The notes below the pieces were generated by a model. It searched no databases. It saw nothing but the letters and a program-made list of their open reading frames with translations, and was not told the origin of the DNA. A stretch of 14,735 nt of DNA from Cyanobium sp. NIES-981 (GTDB lineage Bacteria; Cyanobacteriota; Cyanobacteriia; PCC-6307; Cyanobiaceae). The stretch covers positions 1-14,735 of the forward strand of contig CAMDSS010000021.1 in NCBI GenBank assembly GCA_945907085.1. Reading direction: 5' to 3'. The position numbers and the translations under genes were made by a program. Shown here in pieces: positions 1 through 6,701 of the stretch. The first letter of the stretch is position 1; every line of letters starts with the position of its first letter.

Positions 1-117
1 ACCCTGGTGAAACAGCTCAATACCCTCAAGGCCTCAGCCAAAACTCCTGCCAAGCCGGGTGTGCAGGCCTACAGCCCCACGGGTGCCAATTTGCCCTCAG
101 CCCTGCCCAATAACTAG
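1..117 (+). CDS. C-terminal end of an unrecognised protein (partial)
   Basis: Frame 1 is open from the window edge to a TAG at 115-117 and gives 38 residues ending in SALPNN. The segment begins with a short helical stretch (LVKQLNTLK), then becomes low-complexity and rich in Ala, Pro, Ser and Asn, as in a flexible C-terminal tail. There is no recognisable domain, so the function cannot be named. It is on the same strand as the next gene, which starts 9 bp after this stop, so the two are probably cotranscribed. The clean stop followed immediately by a GGGG-containing start context supports a real gene end. Confidence 0.6.
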   Translation, partial: TLVKQLNTLKASAKTPAKPGVQAYSPTGANLPSALPNN

Positions 118-126
118 GGGGGTTGC

Positions 127-336
127 ATGAGTTCCCTCTGGCGAAGCAAGCCCTGGTGGTGCCAGCCCTGGACCATCCTGCTCACCGGCATAGCGGGGAT
201 AACTGGAAGCTGGCTGCTTTTGCACCGCTGGTGGATTTCAGCCCCGGTGGCCCTGGCTGTGTTGCTGTGGTGGTGGCTCTTTTTGGTGGTGGTGCCGAGG
301 GCCTACCAAGCTGAACGAAAGGAAGGAGCTGACTAG
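127..336 (+). CDS. Small two-helix membrane protein (DUF6737-like)
   Basis: This 69-residue protein starts at ATG 127, a few bases after a G-rich stretch that could act as a ribosome binding site. It has a Trp-rich N-terminus (KPWWCQPW), a first hydrophobic helix at about residues 15-33, a short HRWW turn, a second helix at about 38-57, and a basic/acidic C-terminal tail. That pattern suggests a two-span inner or thylakoid membrane protein. The KPWWCQPW start and the paired helices resemble the cyanobacterial DUF6737 family as I remember it; the family's function is unknown. The gene lies 9 bp behind the upstream partial gene and its stop codon interlocks with that of the convergent small gene. 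Confidence 0.75.
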   Translation: MSSLWRSKPWWCQPWTILLTGIAGITGSWLLLHRWWISAPVALAVLLWWWLFLVVVPRAYQAERKEGAD

Positions 337-503
337 GCGACTGGCTGCATCAGGCCACCACCAGGGCTGGAATCGTCGTCGTCGTTGTTGTTGCCAGGGT
401 TGTTCATCGTGGCCATCAAGACAAGGCCGACCAGCCCAACCAGGGCGGAGGTTAGGCCGGTGCCAAATTCGAAGCCTGAGCCGATATCGAGGAGTTCACC
501 CAT
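333..503 (-). CDS. 56-residue single-helix membrane peptide, unknown function
   Basis: On the minus strand an ATG at 503-501 opens a frame of 56 codons that stops at TAG (335-333). The peptide has an amphipathic N-terminus (MGELLDIGSGFEFGTG), one hydrophobic helix at about residues 17-33 (LTSALVGLVGLVLMATM), and a polar tail with an Asn/Asp run (NNNDDDD) and a Gly-rich patch. The coherent arrangement of helix then acidic tail, and the snug fit between the convergent 127-336 gene and the end of mfd, argue for a real gene. No clear Shine-Dalgarno is visible, which is common in picocyanobacteria. It sits 78 bp downstream of mfd on the same strand and could be read through from it or have its own promoter. 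I do not recognise the family. Confidence 0.65.
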   Translation of the reverse strand: MGELLDIGSGFEFGTGLTSALVGLVGLVLMATMNNPGNNNDDDDSSPGGGLMQPVA

Positions 504-554
504 GGCCCAGCCGTTAACGTTCTCAGAATCGTAACGAAGGTTTGCGCTCGCCCG

Positions 555-568
555 TGAGGTGCCCCTCA
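555..568 (-). other. Short perfect hairpin downstream of mfd
   Basis: TGAGG / CCTCA arms (555-559 and 564-568) flank a 4-base loop, 13 bp beyond the mfd stop on the minus strand. There is no T-run after it, so it is not a textbook intrinsic terminator. It could stabilise the 3' end of the mfd transcript or be chance. Confidence 0.3.
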
Positions 569-581
569 GCGCTCAGGGTCC

Positions 582-3500
582 CTAGACAGTCAGGACCGCT
601 TCGTTTTGGGCCTTGAGTTGCTCGATGCGCTGGGCATCGGTGAGGCCATCGGAGCCGGGGATTTGTTCTGCCATCAGATTCAGCCAGTCCATCAGCTGCT
701 CCAACTGCTTCTCCATGGGCAGCATGCCCAGGCCCCTGGCGAGCACCTTGGCCGTGCTGCCCGATCCGGCCTGGAAGACCAGGCGGCCATGGAGGTGGGT
801 GGGAAGGGCCTGGCGCAGGTTGCGGAAGGCGGGTTCTTCCATCGGTGTTTCTAGGGCGATGTTGGGCTTTTCAGGCTTGATCCGCGAGAAGCCGCAGCGC
901 TTGGCCACCAACTTGAGTTGCATCAGCAGGAGGAGTGATTGCACCGGTGCTGGGATGGCGCCGTACCGGTCGACCCAGCCAGCCGCCAGCTCCACCAGGT
1001 TCTCCTTGGAGGTGCAGTCGGCCGCCTGGCGGTAGGCGGTGATTTTTTCGTCGTTTTCGGTGATCCAATCGCCCGGGATAAAGGCCGTCACCGGCAGGTC
1101 GATTTGGGTGTCTTCGACGGCGGGGATGTCTTGACCCTGGATCTCGGCGAGGGATTCCTGCAGCATCTCCATGTAGAGGTCGAAGCCAATGGCCTCCATC
1201 TGGCCGCTTTGCTCCACCCCCAGCAAATTGCCCACGCCGCGGATCTCCATATCGCGCATGGCCAGCTGATAGCCGCTGCCAAGTTGGGCGAATTCCTGGA
1301 TGGCCCTAAGCCGTTGGCGGGCCGCTTCTGAAAGCGATGCGTTGCCTGGATAGAACAGCCAGGCGTGGGCCTGGATGCCGCTGCGTCCCACCCGGCCGCG
1401 CAATTGGTAGAGCTGGGCCAGACCGAATTTGTGGGCGTCCTCGATCAAGATCGTGTTCACCCGGGGGATGTCGAGGCCGCTCTCCACGATGGTGGTGCAG
1501 AGCATCACATCGGCTTCGCCGGCGTTGAACGCCACCATGGCGCTCTCGAGTTCTCCCTCGGCCATCTGGCCGTGGGCCACCAGCAATTTGAGCCCGGGGA
1601 TCATCGCCCGCAATTGGCCGGCCACATCCTCGATGCCCTCCACCCGGGGGACCACATAAAACACCTGGCCACCCCGATCCAGCTCCTGGCGCAGGGCACT
1701 GCGGACGGCCTCCTCATCAAGGGCCGAGAGATGGGTTTTGATCGGCCGGCGCAGGGGCGGCGGCGTGGTGATCAGGCTCATTTCCCTCACGCCCGACAAG
1801 CTCATGTAGAGGGTGCGCGGAATGGGGGTGGCTGAAAGGGTGAGGACGTCGACGTCCTTACGCAGGGCCTTGATCTTTTCCTTTTGATTCACCCCAAAGC
1901 GCTGTTCCTCATCCACCACCAACAGGCCCAGCTGCTCGAAGCTGGTGTCCTTGCTGAGCAGCTGGTGGGTTCCCACCACTACGTCCACGGTGCCCGCTTT
2001 CAGCCCGGCCAGGATGGCTTTGCGCTCGGCCGCCGTTCGAAAGCGGTTGAGTAGGGCCACTTTGAGGGGATAGGGGGCAAAGCGTTCGGACAGGGTGCGC
2101 CAATGCTGTTGGGCGAGCACCGTGGTGGGGGCAAGCATCGCCACCTGTTTGCCTGCCGTGACTGCCTTAAACACGGCGCGGATCGCCACCTCCGTCTTGC
2201 CAAAGCCCACATCGCCGCAGACCAGCCGGTCCATGGGCTGGTCCCGTTCCATGTCGCGCTTCACCTCGCTGATGGCCTTGAGTTGGTCGGGGGTGGGTTC
2301 GTAGGGGAAGGAGTCTTCCAGCTCGTTTTGCCAGGGTCCGTCGGGGGGAAAGGCAAAGCCAGGGGCCTGATGCCGCTCGGCATAGAGCTTGACCAGGTCC
2401 ATCGCCACCCTGCGGATGGCCTTTTGGGCCCGTTCCTTCGCCTTGGTCCAGGCGGTACCGCCCATCCGATTGAGCTCGGGCGGGGCATCGGTGGTGGCCC
2501 GGAAGCGCCCCAGGCTGCCCAGTTGGTCGGCCGCTACCCGCAGCAGGCCATCGGCGTATTGCACCACCAGGTAGTCGCGGGACTCTCCACTGATGGCGAG
2601 CTTTTCGAGTTTGAGGAATTTGCCCACACCGTGGTTGCGGTGCACCACAAAATCCCCGGGCTGCATTTTGTTGGGGTCCACCGTGCGGCTGGCGGCCTTG
2701 CGGCGGCGCCGCACGTAGCCCGTGGCGGCCAGGGAGTGTTGGCCGAAAAATTCCCGATCCGTAATCAGCACCAACTTCCAGGCTGGTAGCTGCAGCCCTT
2801 CCAGCTCGGCAGTGCCCCTGGTCTTCAGGGCTACGGGGGTGTGCTGTTCGATCAGGCGCTCAATGGCTGGTGTGTCAGCCGGGTTGGGCACAAACCGGGT
2901 GATGCAGTCGTGCTCTTCCAGCAGGGCCACGGCCCGGCTCGGCTGGGCTGAGAGCAGCCAAACCCTGGCTTTCTCAGCGGTAAAGCCCTTCACCAGGCCC
3001 GCCAGCTTGCCGAAGGCATTGGGGTAGGCCGGCACGGAGCGGCTGGCCAGATCAAAGCTGTTGGGATGGCTGTCCGTTTCAAACAGCTCGGCCAGGTCAA
3101 AACCGCCAAAGGTCGCGAGTTGATCGATGGCTATTTGGGGATCCCGGTGCAGGGTGATGGGCAGCTGGGGGTGCTCGCTGGCCAGGTCGGTGCCGTGGTC
3201 CTGGGCATGGTCGAACCACTGCTGGCCATGGGCAAGGCAATGGCGCCTTTCATCCACCGCAATCAGGGTGTGGGCGGGGAGGTAATCGAGCAGGGAAGCG
3301 GGTTGGCTCCAGGCCAGCCCCATCAGGCGCCGCATCCCCTCCGGGGTACCGCCTTCGAGCAGCTCATCGGTGGCTTTGGCCCCCAGCAGATCCTCGAGAC
3401 CATCGGGCATGGTGTCGCGGAGGATGTCGGCGATCAGGGGGGCGTAGCCGGTGGGGGTGAGGCGCATCACCTCAATGGCGTCGAGGGAGCGCTGGCTGGC

Positions 3501-4157
3501 GGGGTCGAATTCCCGCAGTTTTTCCAGTTCGTCGCCGAACAGCTCAAGCCGCACGGGCAGCTCTGCGCTCACGGGGAACACATCGACAATGTCGCCGCGG
3601 CGGCTCCAGCTGCCCTCCTGTTCAATCGTTGAGACCCGTTCGTAGCCAAGGCGGGTGAGGGTTGCTGCGAGCTGCTCGAGATCGAGCACATCCCCCTTGC
3701 GCAAGCTGAAGCATTGGGCCGCCAGGGCCGCAGGGGGAGGCAGGTGGGGTTGGAGGGCCCGTTCGGTGGCGACCACCGCCAAACCCTTGGAGGCCCCAGC
3801 GGCATCCCCCTTGCCTGGGCCATCCATCCATTCGCTGAGCACCTGCAGCTGACCCCAGGTGATCTCACTGGTGGGATCAAGCGGTTCGTAGGGCGAACCT
3901 TCGCTGGTGGGATACAGCTGGCAGCTGCTCCATCCCATCAACTCCAGCAGGGATGCCCAGCGGCCCGCTTCTTCCAGGGTGGGCACGATCACCAGGAGGG
4001 GAGCCCCCGCCGATCGGGCTAGGGCACTGCTGATCAGCGCCCGGGCCCCCCGGCCAGCTCCGCTGAGCCGCAGCCGATCAGGCCGCAGGCTGCGTTCCAG
4101 CACCTCCCCGGTGAGGGGCACCTGCTGCAGCTGGCGCACCAGGGGGGAGAGGGGCAT
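582..4157 (-). CDS. mfd: Transcription-repair coupling factor Mfd
   Basis: Mfd is the ATP-driven DNA translocase that removes RNA polymerase stalled at lesions and recruits UvrA for nucleotide excision repair. With the start used here the protein is 1191 residues, a typical Mfd length. The order of parts is right: an N-terminal UvrB-homology module, the RNA-polymerase-interacting region around residues 503-514 (VVHRNHGVGKF), then a RecG-like SF2 motor with Walker A GFGKT near 650, DEEQ near 749, SATPIPRT, and GLDIPRVNTI followed by QLRGRVGRSG near 920, and a C-terminal TRCF domain. The same frame is open 69 codons further up to 4364. I chose the ATG at 4157 because residues from MPLSPLVRQLQQ onward look like the family N-terminus, whereas the extension is low-quality sequence overlapping the divergent gene. 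It is transcribed alone, divergently from 4237-4992. Confidence 0.96.
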   Translation of the reverse strand: MPLSPLVRQLQQVPLTGEVLERSLRPDRLRLSGAGRGARALISSALARSAGAPLLVIVPTLEEAGRWASLLELMGWSSCQLYPTSEGSPYEPLDPTSEITWGQLQVLSEWMDGPGKGDAAGASKGLAVVATERALQPHLPPPAALAAQCFSLRKGDVLDLEQLAATLTRLGYERVSTIEQEGSWSRRGDIVDVFPVSAELPVRLELFGDELEKLREFDPASQRSLDAIEVMRLTPTGYAPLIADILRDTMPDGLEDLLGAKATDELLEGGTPEGMRRLMGLAWSQPASLLDYLPAHTLIAVDERRHCLAHGQQWFDHAQDHGTDLASEHPQLPITLHRDPQIAIDQLATFGGFDLAELFETDSHPNSFDLASRSVPAYPNAFGKLAGLVKGFTAEKARVWLLSAQPSRAVALLEEHDCITRFVPNPADTPAIERLIEQHTPVALKTRGTAELEGLQLPAWKLVLITDREFFGQHSLAATGYVRRRRKAASRTVDPNKMQPGDFVVHRNHGVGKFLKLEKLAISGESRDYLVVQYADGLLRVAADQLGSLGRFRATTDAPPELNRMGGTAWTKAKERAQKAIRRVAMDLVKLYAERHQAPGFAFPPDGPWQNELEDSFPYEPTPDQLKAISEVKRDMERDQPMDRLVCGDVGFGKTEVAIRAVFKAVTAGKQVAMLAPTTVLAQQHWRTLSERFAPYPLKVALLNRFRTAAERKAILAGLKAGTVDVVVGTHQLLSKDTSFEQLGLLVVDEEQRFGVNQKEKIKALRKDVDVLTLSATPIPRTLYMSLSGVREMSLITTPPPLRRPIKTHLSALDEEAVRSALRQELDRGGQVFYVVPRVEGIEDVAGQLRAMIPGLKLLVAHGQMAEGELESAMVAFNAGEADVMLCTTIVESGLDIPRVNTILIEDAHKFGLAQLYQLRGRVGRSGIQAHAWLFYPGNASLSEAARQRLRAIQEFAQLGSGYQLAMRDMEIRGVGNLLGVEQSGQMEAIGFDLYMEMLQESLAEIQGQDIPAVEDTQIDLPVTAFIPGDWITENDEKITAYRQAADCTSKENLVELAAGWVDRYGAIPAPVQSLLLLMQLKLVAKRCGFSRIKPEKPNIALETPMEEPAFRNLRQALPTHLHGRLVFQAGSGSTAKVLARGLGMLPMEKQLEQLMDWLNLMAEQIPGSDGLTDAQRIEQLKAQNEAVLTV

Positions 4158-4163
4158 TGGAAG

Positions 4164-4189
4164 GCGAAGAAAGATGCCTTGATCTTCGC
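4164..4189. promoter_or_regulatory. Inverted repeat / hairpin in the mfd leader
   Basis: Perfect 7-bp arms GCGAAGA (4164-4170) and TCTTCGC (4183-4189) are separated by 12 bases. The inner AAG/CTT can also pair, giving a stem of about 10 bp with a 2-base bulge and a 4-base loop. It ends 6 bases before the mfd ATG on the minus strand and lies in the roughly 79-bp divergent gap shared with the next gene. It could be an RNA hairpin that limits translation of mfd or a dyad operator. It does not match a LexA box that I know. Confidence 0.5.
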
Positions 4190-4236
4190 AACTGGGGTTG
4201 GCTGGCAAAGTTGGTCTTGCCTGCGGGGTGCCGTCC

Positions 4237-4992
4237 ATGGCGATGAACCGTTTCCCCATCAAGGCCCTGCTTTGCTTTGCCCTGCTCGTAACGGCAGCTC
4301 TGTTGTCGTGGAAGCAGCAGAGCCAAGGCACTGGCCCCCTTGGCGAACCAGGGGTCACGATCACCAGGGAGGCCCGCTCCAGGCCCGCGTCAACGTTGGG
4401 AACTCCTGATCAGTTTGGGCTCAACGACGTTTTGGAACAGTTGGCTTTAGCCGACCAGCAATGGGTACCCAAAGCCGAACGTTTGGCTAATGGATCGACC
4501 CGTTTTAGCTACAAGCGCCATGCCGGCGAGCCAAGCCTCTCGATCGATCAGATCAGAGCCTTGATGGCCAGTCCACCAACCTTTTTGATGGAACGCCAAT
4601 CGATCTCCAGGATTTGGCAGATTTTGGAGCGAGCTGGGGTGGCGATCCGTTTAACCCAGCCCCGGAAGGATGGTGCCGCGGGTGAGTGGGATGCCAAGGC
4701 AAGGACCCTACGCATTCAGCCAGAACTCCTTGGCAAGGGCAGTAGGGAATTTGCTCGGGTGTTGAACCATGAGGCCATTCATGTTGCCCAAAGCTGCAAA
4801 CGTGGATCCCTTACTGCCTATCCTGAATTGATTGGCTTGCCAAACGATCTGCCCCCCGCCCTGGAATTTATTCTTCAAAATCCCCAGTATCGAAATACGT
4901 CCCTTCTGGCCAAAAGCTTGGAACGGGAAGCCTTCGCCAATCAGGCAGATCTTGACGTTGGTCCTTCCTTGCTGCAGACCTACTGCTTCTAA
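4237..4992 (+). CDS. Membrane-anchored HExxH metallopeptidase-like protein
   Basis: From ATG 4237 this is 251 residues. Residues 8-24 form one hydrophobic segment after a basic N-terminus, suggesting a signal anchor with the bulk of the protein outside the cytoplasm. The key motif is HEAIH at residues 178-182 (4768-4782), the zincin metal-binding HExxH. It is followed about 45-50 residues later by LEREAFANQAD (228-238), whose glutamates could supply the third zinc ligand. The spacing and the E-x-E-A-x-x-A style resemble ImmA/IrrE- and gluzincin-type peptidases. An in-frame ATG at 4198 would add 13 residues that do not look like signal sequence; ATG 4243 is another close option. It is divergent from mfd. 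Substrate unknown; peptidase activity is inferred from the motif only. Confidence 0.75.
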   Translation: MAMNRFPIKALLCFALLVTAALLSWKQQSQGTGPLGEPGVTITREARSRPASTLGTPDQFGLNDVLEQLALADQQWVPKAERLANGSTRFSYKRHAGEPSLSIDQIRALMASPPTFLMERQSISRIWQILERAGVAIRLTQPRKDGAAGEWDAKARTLRIQPELLGKGSREFARVLNHEAIHVAQSCKRGSLTAYPELIGLPNDLPPALEFILQNPQYRNTSLLAKSLEREAFANQADLDVGPSLLQTYCF

Positions 4993-5160
4993 TGCCCGAA
5001 TTGTTCTGCCACTACTATTTTCGGTTACTGGTATGAATGGTTGACGGCAATTACTACTATTAATTACTGCTGTCAATGGGTGGTGCTCCGACGACTGCAA
5101 AACTCGACTGCGATCTTTCAGTTCTTGGGATGGGATTGATTGACTGGCGTCTAGTCCATT
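4993..5160. other. Longest gap in the window; AT-richer, repeat-containing
   Basis: These 168 bp hold no convincing gene. A long minus-strand frame crosses them but continues antisense into the metallopeptidase-like gene. The first half is clearly more AT-rich than its surroundings and contains short repeats: ACTACTATT occurs at 5011-5019 and 5053-5061, and AATTACTACT (5049-5058) is nearly copied as AATTACTGCT (5062-5071). The promoter of the downstream membrane protein should lie here, but I cannot point to a convincing -35/-10 pair at the right spacing. Confidence 0.5.
5041..5076. promoter_or_regulatory. Imperfect inverted repeat (possible operator or RNA hairpin)
   Basis: TTGACGGCA (5041-5049) and TGCTGTCAA (5068-5076) are inverted copies with one mismatch, which would be a G-U pair in RNA. 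Inside, AATTA and TAATT can extend the stem if a 2-base bulge is allowed. No T-run follows on either strand, so it is not an obvious terminator. Both arms read TTGACR outward-in, resembling a -35 hexamer on each strand, so an operator or promoter role is possible. Confidence 0.4.
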
Positions 5161-5838
5161 ATGCATCGTGATGAGGTTGATGTTGTTAGCCCAGCATCAG
5201 GATTGCGCTTAAAGCTTGTCCAGGGGCGGAGCCGCTGGTTGTGCTTAGGCGCTTTGGTGGCCATTTGGCTAATCGATAGTTCGCTCTCCAGCGTGCTGCT
5301 AAGGAGTGACATCATCGGCGATCGTATGCAGGATTTCGATCTCCTTTTTGAAGAGTTTAGTGGCTACCTGTTCTTCGTAGTTACCTCGGTGATGGCGTTC
5401 GCCGTGCTGCGGCCTTTGCCCCGGCTTGTGATTCCCATGGCCAGCATCTACTCGGCCTTTGCTGTAGCCCAGTTGATTGCCAACGTCCTGTCAATGGTGC
5501 TCACAGCCCATGTCAAGACAGGTATCGGCCTAACAGAGCTATGGGATGTGGCAGCCGTTTATGTAATGTCCGTCGTGGTTTTTATGGTGGTCTACCTGTT
5601 GTTTGATGTCACGACCCCAGGGGGTGCTTTCGTTTGGCCTTCCCGGGAGGGTCAAGAGCCTCCTGAACCCCATTTGATTGATTATTTGTTTGTTTCGCTC
5701 AACGTCAACTCCACCTACGGGCCCACCAGTGAGGCGGTGATGTCGCGGGGCTGCAAGTTGGTGATGGCTCTACAAACCCTATTGTCAGTCTTAATGCTCA
5801 CCGTGTTGATTGCCCGAGCTGTTGGTGCCACTACCTAA
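5161..5838 (+). CDS. Multi-helix membrane protein with channel-like C-terminus
   Basis: This 225-residue protein has hydrophobic segments at about 27-47, 69-84, 88-115, 127-149 and 199-222. Before the last helix, residues 173-190 (IDYLFVSLNVNSTYGPTS) look like a re-entrant pore helix and loop. The following KLVMALQTLLSVLMLTVLIARAV resembles the inner helix of two-helix potassium channels. The filter-like STYGP departs from the canonical TVGYG, so potassium selectivity cannot be assumed. I recall actinobacterial membrane proteins with a similar DYL..SF.N.T...PT..KL..QS..S......ARAV ending, all without assigned function. The start ATG 5161 is the first in frame after the 168-bp gap. No partner gene is evident; the next gene converges on it 11 bp away. 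Confidence 0.7.
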   Translation: MHRDEVDVVSPASGLRLKLVQGRSRWLCLGALVAIWLIDSSLSSVLLRSDIIGDRMQDFDLLFEEFSGYLFFVVTSVMAFAVLRPLPRLVIPMASIYSAFAVAQLIANVLSMVLTAHVKTGIGLTELWDVAAVYVMSVVVFMVVYLLFDVTTPGGAFVWPSREGQEPPEPHLIDYLFVSLNVNSTYGPTSEAVMSRGCKLVMALQTLLSVLMLTVLIARAVGATT

Positions 5839-5849
5839 TGGTTTTGGGT

Positions 5850-6665
5850 TTAGGCGCCCATTAGTTCTCCCTCGAGAAGCATGTTGAACTGAAGCAGTTG
5901 GGTATCGTTCAGTTGCTGTCGACTTGAAAGATTGAAGTGTTGTTCGAGATAGCTTCTTCCCCTTGATGCATCCCATTGCAATTGGCCAAGCAATTGGTCA
6001 CATTGGCTGAGCAGGTCTTTGCGGCGCAGCGGTACCGGAGCGTTACCAGGATTGGCCCCGGGACTGAGGGCCTCAAGGGCTTTGAGATAGGCGACAAGGT
6101 CGACGTAGCTGGTGAGGCGATTGCGGCTGGGATGGTGAAAAGCCCTTTCCAGATAGATCCCTTCCTCCTCCCGGCTCCAACCCAACCGTTGCAGTTGCAG
6201 GTCCAGGCCCGCCAGTTCGCTACTCCAGTCCTCGGGCTCGCTCCCCTGCTCCTCTGAGGGAGGTTCCAGCTTTTGAAACGGAGGCAGTTTGGGTTCGATG
6301 TCGTTGGGCGCTGCCGCTGGGGCGGGTACTGCTTCAGGTGTTGGGGCAGGTGCTGGAGCTTGGCTGGCGATCACTGCGGGGATCGCTGCGGGGATCGCTG
6401 CGGGGATGTGGGTCTTTGTCTGGGGTTCGCTGAGGGACTGGGGCCTGGCCTGGAGCTGGCTAGGGGGCTGGCTAGGGGGCCGGGGAATTGGTTCTGGCTG
6501 GGTTGCAAGCCTGGCCAAGAGCCTCGTGCTGGCTCGATCTTCCGCTTCCTCGGCCGTTGGGGCTTCCCCAAGGGCGCTGCCGAGGCATTGGTCGTTGGCC
6601 AACGCGCGCACCTGAACCACCCGCTTGCCGGGTTCGGCATGCACCAACTGGGCCTCGAGCTGCAT
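5850..6665 (-). CDS. dsRBD-like N-terminus, Pro/Ala linker, two C-terminal helical repeats
   Basis: Starting at ATG 6665 the protein has 271 residues. Residues 1-53 (VVQVRAL..QCLGSALGEAPTAEEAEDRA.TRLL) have the strand-strand-strand-helix feel and the A-EEAED-A helix of a double-stranded RNA binding domain; this is inference from pattern. Residues about 55-145 are a Pro/Ala/Gln/Glu-rich disordered linker. The C-terminus holds two related units, near 153-200 (LQRLGW....YLERAF..PSRNRLT..DLVAYLKALEAL) and 222-268 (LGQLQW....YLEQHFNLSSRQQLN..QLLQFNMLLEGEL), so an internal duplication. The frame is open to 6752, but ATG 6665 fits better: GAGGAG lies 10 bases upstream and the extra 29 residues are unlike a domain. 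Function unknown. Confidence 0.75.
   Translation of the reverse strand: MQLEAQLVHAEPGKRVVQVRALANDQCLGSALGEAPTAEEAEDRASTRLLARLATQPEPIPRPPSQPPSQLQARPQSLSEPQTKTHIPAAIPAAIPAVIASQAPAPAPTPEAVPAPAAAPNDIEPKLPPFQKLEPPSEEQGSEPEDWSSELAGLDLQLQRLGWSREEEGIYLERAFHHPSRNRLTSYVDLVAYLKALEALSPGANPGNAPVPLRRKDLLSQCDQLLGQLQWDASRGRSYLEQHFNLSSRQQLNDTQLLQFNMLLEGELMGA
6369..6404. repeat. Three tandem 12-bp units inside the linker
   Basis: GATCACTGCGGG, GATCGCTGCGGG and GATCGCTGCGGG follow one another without gap. On the minus strand they encode the PAAI-type repeat of the linker. One base separates the first unit from the other two, so the array looks recent and may vary between strains. Confidence 0.85.
6456..6479. 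repeat. Two tandem 12-bp units inside the linker
   Basis: CTGGCTAGGGGG occurs twice in a row and encodes PPSQ-PPSQ on the minus strand. It is a second, unrelated in-frame 12-bp duplication in the same linker. Confidence 0.85.
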
Positions 6666-6701
6666 GGCTAATGGGCTCCTCGAGCCAACGGACTTCCTAG
6701 A
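6666..6701. promoter_or_regulatory. Short divergent control region, with RBS deciding the 6665 start
   Basis: CTCCTC at 6676-6681 reads GAGGAG on the minus strand, 10 bases before ATG 6665, and is the main reason for choosing that start. GGCTC/GAGCC (6674-6678 and 6682-6686) can form a small hairpin over the same site. TAGAGT at 6698-6703 has the form of a plus-strand -10 hexamer; if used, transcription would begin near 6710 and the TerC gene would have to start downstream, for example at TTG 6732. Promoter assignment is tentative. Confidence 0.4.

Noticed and set aside
555..568. Possible intrinsic terminator of mfd
   Set aside because: The stem is only 5 bp and there is no T-run on the minus strand; kept only as an unassigned hairpin.
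2103..2789. 228-codon plus-strand frame inside mfd
   Set aside because: It lies wholly antisense to the conserved helicase region of mfd, and its His/Gly-rich composition is typical of a shadow frame.
5140..5145. TTGACT as a -35 box for the 5161 gene
   Set aside because: With normal spacing the -10 would fall on or after the start codon, so it cannot drive an ATG 5161 transcript with a leader.
4708..5166. 152-codon minus-strand frame crossing the 4993-5160 gap
   Set aside because: Most of it is antisense to the HExxH gene, and the part in the gap has no domain-like or hydrophobic pattern; it looks like a by-product of coding bias.
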